Shown here: in pieces, positions 59,944-64,000 of the stretch
How positions within the stretch are numbered: position 1 is the stretch's first letter
Layout: each line of letters opens with the position of its first letter
Position numbers and translations under genes: made by a program
Assembly (NCBI GenBank): GCA_004009845.1
Contig: RMBW01000049.1
Coordinates: 62,001-126,000, forward strand
DNA length: 64,000 bases
Reading direction: 5' to 3'
From: Davidsoniella eucalypti
Lineage: Eukaryota > Ascomycota > Sordariomycetes > Microascales > Ceratocystidaceae
Notes under the pieces: generated by a model
The model's input: only the letters and a program-made list of their open reading frames with translations
The model's database searches: none
Told to the model about the DNA's origin: nothing

Positions 59944-62900
59944 GCATTTGGCATTTATAATGAATTATCTACCTATTTCTTTTATTTGTTTGTTAGCAAG
60001 GAGTTAGTGTCATTTTTGTTAATTATCGAGATAATTTCTTGTTCTTTCTTTGCATTGTCCTTTTTTATATATCATGTTCAAATTGGAGTTAGGGTTTACT
60101 ATTGTAATGGTTGACGTTTGATACATTTTCAAACAAAACAAAGATTAAGAACTAAAGACCTGTATTTATGATAGGGTTGTGTATGTATTGTCACTTGAAT
60201 CATTAGGGTTATGCTGTCAAAGAATTCATCAGAAAGAAAATAACCCGATCAAAATTATATCTTTTTTTTTTCAATTTTATTAAGATGGAAATGGAGGTCT
60301 TGATAGCTATGGAAAATTATATCACAAGTATGTACTTTAATAAATCAGTCTCTAAAGCTGAATATCTGCATATCATCTACCAAAGCCATCAAATAAGATC
60401 TATCTTTATCATAATACAATTAGAGACCAATACGTTAGAGAGTCGCGAATCACTGCTATTAAAACATCTAGTGGGGAGATTCACATATTAAGCTAGCTGG
60501 GATTCTAGAATTGCTGGTCCTAGTTCTGATAGCTGAAGTCCAAGATAGCCAAGAAGAACTAAATTAAATCTACAAATGGACAGGCATTATCATGACTATT
60601 TGTTGAAAGCTATTGAACAAAAAAGGAACAAAAATCTTTGCATATAACAGACAAGGTCTTTTTGGTATCATAAATGTGACAGTCTGAGATGGCTAAACTA
60701 CAAAGTGCAATGTAAATTACGATGAGCATATCAGCTGACTCAGCTATGATCTACTGTGTATTTGGTAACGATGCTCTATATACATGGTATATCATGTCAG
60801 TTTTCCAGTACTCAAGTCAAGTATAGGAAGACGATATCACCAAGTACAGATATCAACTACATGTATCGTATATATGGCAGACGTCGATCCTCAAGCTCTT
60901 GGAACAACTCATAAGCTAATACTATGCCGCCTGTAAACGAGGCAGTTCTTGTTTCAGCGCTGCTGATGGCGCATGATCTATTATGCAGCATGGCTGTAAC
61001 TTTGGCTTTTTATGTATATCAAAGATTGGATCGAATCACTAGTTGTTTGAGATGGGTGGCGTTATTATCATGGGAACTCTCAAGCCAATTTTCTCACCAT
61101 TCATCTGGCAGCTCGATCACGTCAGGTCTGGATATCGGTGCAACTTACCATGATTAGAGCCAAAGAGGTACTTGGAACATATATCATTGATGTGTTGATG
61201 GGGTTTTGTCGTGCACTAGCCAAGAAAAAGAACTCCAAAAACATCAAGGTCACCTCGTTTACCTTTCTGTCTTCTATTTCTCTCTTTTTGGCTGCTCCTT
61301 GGGTTTGGTGCGAACCTTGCCTTTTCATGACAGTATTAGCGTTATTTTGCGCTATGACGCTCTAACAAACAAGTTACTCCATTTCCCCAATATCCCTTTT
61401 GCAGGCCTTTTCCTTTTCTTCTTTTTCTTTCTTAGTTCCGCTCGGTGGACCCGGGACGATTCAAATTCCGAACACTGCCAGCCAAACGCAGTACAAAAAA
61501 TGCTGATGCTGTTCAGCTTTGACACGGATGGGATGGTAGAAGCGCTATATAGAAGCTGGCAGTGAACAATATAGTTGGCTGGTTACATCGGCAGCACGAT
61601 GGAGGGAGGAAAGAGAGAAAAACAACTATCAATCTATCTTTAACAACCCGAAGCTCCCCAATGGTCTTATAGTCGTGAGAACTATATCGTGAGATCTTGG
61701 CCGTCATGAGGCCGCTATACATATATCCAAGTCACGTGATCACGGCAGCACTGGTGAGGCACTACACGAAGACGAGCGATCTGAACTCAAGCTGTATGTT
61801 TCAAAGGTCCAAAGATACAGTTTACAGGAATGCTACTCTGGTTCAATGGTGGTAGTAATGTATGTACCTGTAACTGTAACGAACCACTAGCACGACGGCG
61901 ATGGTTCAAAGGTCCCAACAATCACATGGTCCTAGACACATTATCTTGAGATGGTGTAGCTTATTCTGAAAAAGGAGGGGTAGACCAACTGGATGGAAAG
62001 AAAGCATCATATTCGAGTAGCGGAAAACAAAAAAAGTGGCACTAGGCGAGATGCAAATGTCAAGGAATGGTCGAATTGGGCAATATTGTACGTAAGAATG
62101 GGCTTGGAAAACACCCACAGGGCTTCATTTGGGAGCATCGGCTGGCTCAATCGGAGGCTGTGAGCCAAGACATGTGGATGGACGATCTGTAAGAAACACG
62201 AGAAACGGTTGGTTTAGAGTACGTGAATCCGGACAGAGCAGGCGAGGTAGCGTGTTTGAGAACGGAACACATGTAACTACGACATTACCCATTTACCCAT
62301 TTATTTATTAGAGTCTGGATGTTGTGGGGGCAAACTCTCGGTAGTAGAGTCGACCCCGAGAAGAGTTTGTCGAGTATCTGATCAAGCCACGTGAACAGGA
62401 TCAGGCTACATCACTTTGATGCTCTTTCTTCTTTTCTCACCGCATGTTTGCAAGATCATGCTAGAAGTTGTTCGCCGATGACCGTTTGGCTACTACGGAA
62501 GGAAAAGAAAACAAGAAATAAGAAGAAAAAAACCCACGAAAGGATATGTCGGCCTGTGCACGAGACGATGTCCCTTTCCTAAAGTGGGTTGTTTTTCTCT
62601 TTTCTTATGTATTTTATCTTTCTGCTTTATAGAACAGGGTACTTCCATGTGGTTAACGTCTCTCAAAACACTGAGAATTAAGAGCTGACTATTTTTTTCT
62701 TCTATTAGGTCGTGCCGATACAACTATACTCTGGGTTAGGCTAGCTTGCTATTATGACAACTGGCACGCCGATTCCGATGGCTATAACGACAACGATATT
62801 GAATTGGATGGACGCACACGAATACTATGTAACATACATAATGTACAATGCACCTACATGTACATCTGTACTTCGCATGGCGGTCAGAATGGGTAGAATG

Positions 62901-64000
62901 GCCTCAGAAGCGTAAGATGTTCTGGAAAAGGAGAGTTGGGAGCCTAATAGGTAGATGGGAGGAATGCGGATAAGACTTCCATGCAGCGTTCTATGCATAT
63001 TGGTGGCACGGTGCGGCATTATAGGCGGGTAGGACAGTACAATATTGACCGCACAAAGATGTTTGTTGTTTGCCACTTGTTTGCCATTTGTTTGCTGGAG
63101 CTATTTGTAGAAGACATGTCGTGTAATTTTCTTCTTCTTCTTTTTCTTTCAAAACCACTTACATAGTTACTTCGCACATAGTGGGCGCCAAGGAAGCAAG
63201 AAGGATGAGGAGAAAGAAGTCCAGAAGCCGTCTACTGACTTGTGACTGACTGGGATTTGGTCCCAGGGGGGCCCATGTTTGGTACATATGATGCCATCCC
63301 CCCTTGCTCAAGCGCTCTGAGTGGATGAGATATGAAGAGAGGAGACAAGGGCTTTGTTGGCATCAATGGCAAGCTGATGGGTATGAAAGCCACAGGCCAA
63401 TCCATCGTTTGGGAGGAAGTATGCTAATGCTATTCGAAATTTGATCGTAGGCCATTGTGAAAGGCGAAACAGAGGACAAAAAGGCAAAGAAACAAGATAC
63501 GGCCTAGTGCGAAATCTAATAGTGCCAAAATCAATTAAACTAAAAGAACCGTCATTGAAAGATAAAAATCCTGATCAACCGCTCATCCCGATCTACACCA
63601 ATAATTTTGTAGTAGTTCCCTTTTGCTACGGTTAGGCTCTTGGTGCAATTTTTTTTCTTCTTCTTCCATATTCTCTTTCGTTTGTGTTAGTTCTTTAGGG
63701 GAAAGAAAAAGAAAAAGAAAAACTGAACTGGCTCTCTAAGTGGCCTGTGCCGAGAGAAGCCACCTGCAGAAATTTCCTTCAGCGTCTTTTCTTCCTAAAG
63801 AAGACTTTGTCCGTTTGCCTTGACTCTGCTCTTTCCTTTCGCCTTTGCTCCTCCGTTCGGCGTACAGCGAAGCAACCACGTAGACTAGCAAAAGTGTTTG
63901 TTTAGTGACACTGGCTTCCTGCCGTGTAGTGCCTTCTGCTGGCAGGCGCTTTTTTTTCTCTTTCTTTCTTTCTTTCTCTTCTCCTTGTGTTGACACCCCC
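59944..64000. other. intergenic right end, no supported gene
   Basis: About 4 kb of AT-rich DNA. TTAGGGTT motifs lie at 60089-60097 and 60203-60210. Frames at 60924-61565 and 62391-62723 are short, lack recognisable domains, and follow base composition. Purine/pyrimidine runs at about 62500-62600 and 63700-63720 are simple-sequence. A gene beginning or ending beyond 64000 cannot be judged. Confidence 0.5.

Overview
The window looks like nuclear DNA of a filamentous ascomycete (Pezizomycotina, probably near Eurotiomycetes; the class is an inference). The evidence is a full-length translation elongation factor 3, which is a fungal protein, and short introns (mostly 60-170 nt) with GTAAGT-type donors and CTAAC/CTAAT branch points. 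Coding exons are visibly GC-richer and rich in C-ending codons, while the intergenic DNA is AT-rich with long pyrimidine and purine tracts. I see no rRNA, tRNA, CRISPR array, intact transposon or secondary-metabolite cluster.

Eleven protein genes are supported; six have introns that I resolved to the base from splice signals and protein continuity, four need no intron, and one (the SUMO protease) has an uncertain 5' end. Left to right they are: a C2H2 zinc-finger regulator (minus, 1.4-2.8 kb); a 12-13 kb gene-poor stretch; the TFIIH helicase Rad3/XPD (plus, 16.2-19.3 kb); a DDHD-domain phospholipase (minus, 21.7-25.2 kb); the dual-specificity phosphatase Pps1 (plus, 30.0-32.4 kb); the PROPPIN Atg18 (minus, 33.2-34.8 kb); the wybutosine enzyme Ppm2/Tyw4 (plus, 35.8-38.2 kb); an Arg/Ser/Asp-rich protein of unknown function (minus, 39.0-40.0 kb); a 9 kb gene-poor stretch; an MFS transporter (plus, 49.6-51.7 kb); a macro-domain protein (plus, 52.2-52.8 kb); elongation factor 3 (plus, 54.0-57.5 kb); and a Ulp1-type SUMO protease (plus, 58.3-59.9 kb). 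The last 4 kb holds no supported gene.

The genes are mostly conserved single-copy housekeeping functions: DNA repair and transcription, lipid turnover, autophagy, tRNA modification, translation and SUMO removal. They do not form a pathway or operon. ATG18 and PPM2 are divergent and share a ~1 kb promoter region containing a CCAAT box. PPS1/ATG18, RAD3/DDHD and PPM2/Arg-rich are convergent pairs.

The most unusual observations are a run of tiny exons (17, 41, 10 and 20 nt) at the 5' end of RAD3 and a 15-nt exon in the MFS gene. Others are two large gene-poor blocks that contain palindromes and recurring short motifs (TACATATGTA and telomere-like AACCCTAA), a degenerate second phosphatase loop in Pps1, and the uncharacterised Arg-rich protein. 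I did not find convincing evidence for a previously undescribed multi-gene system.
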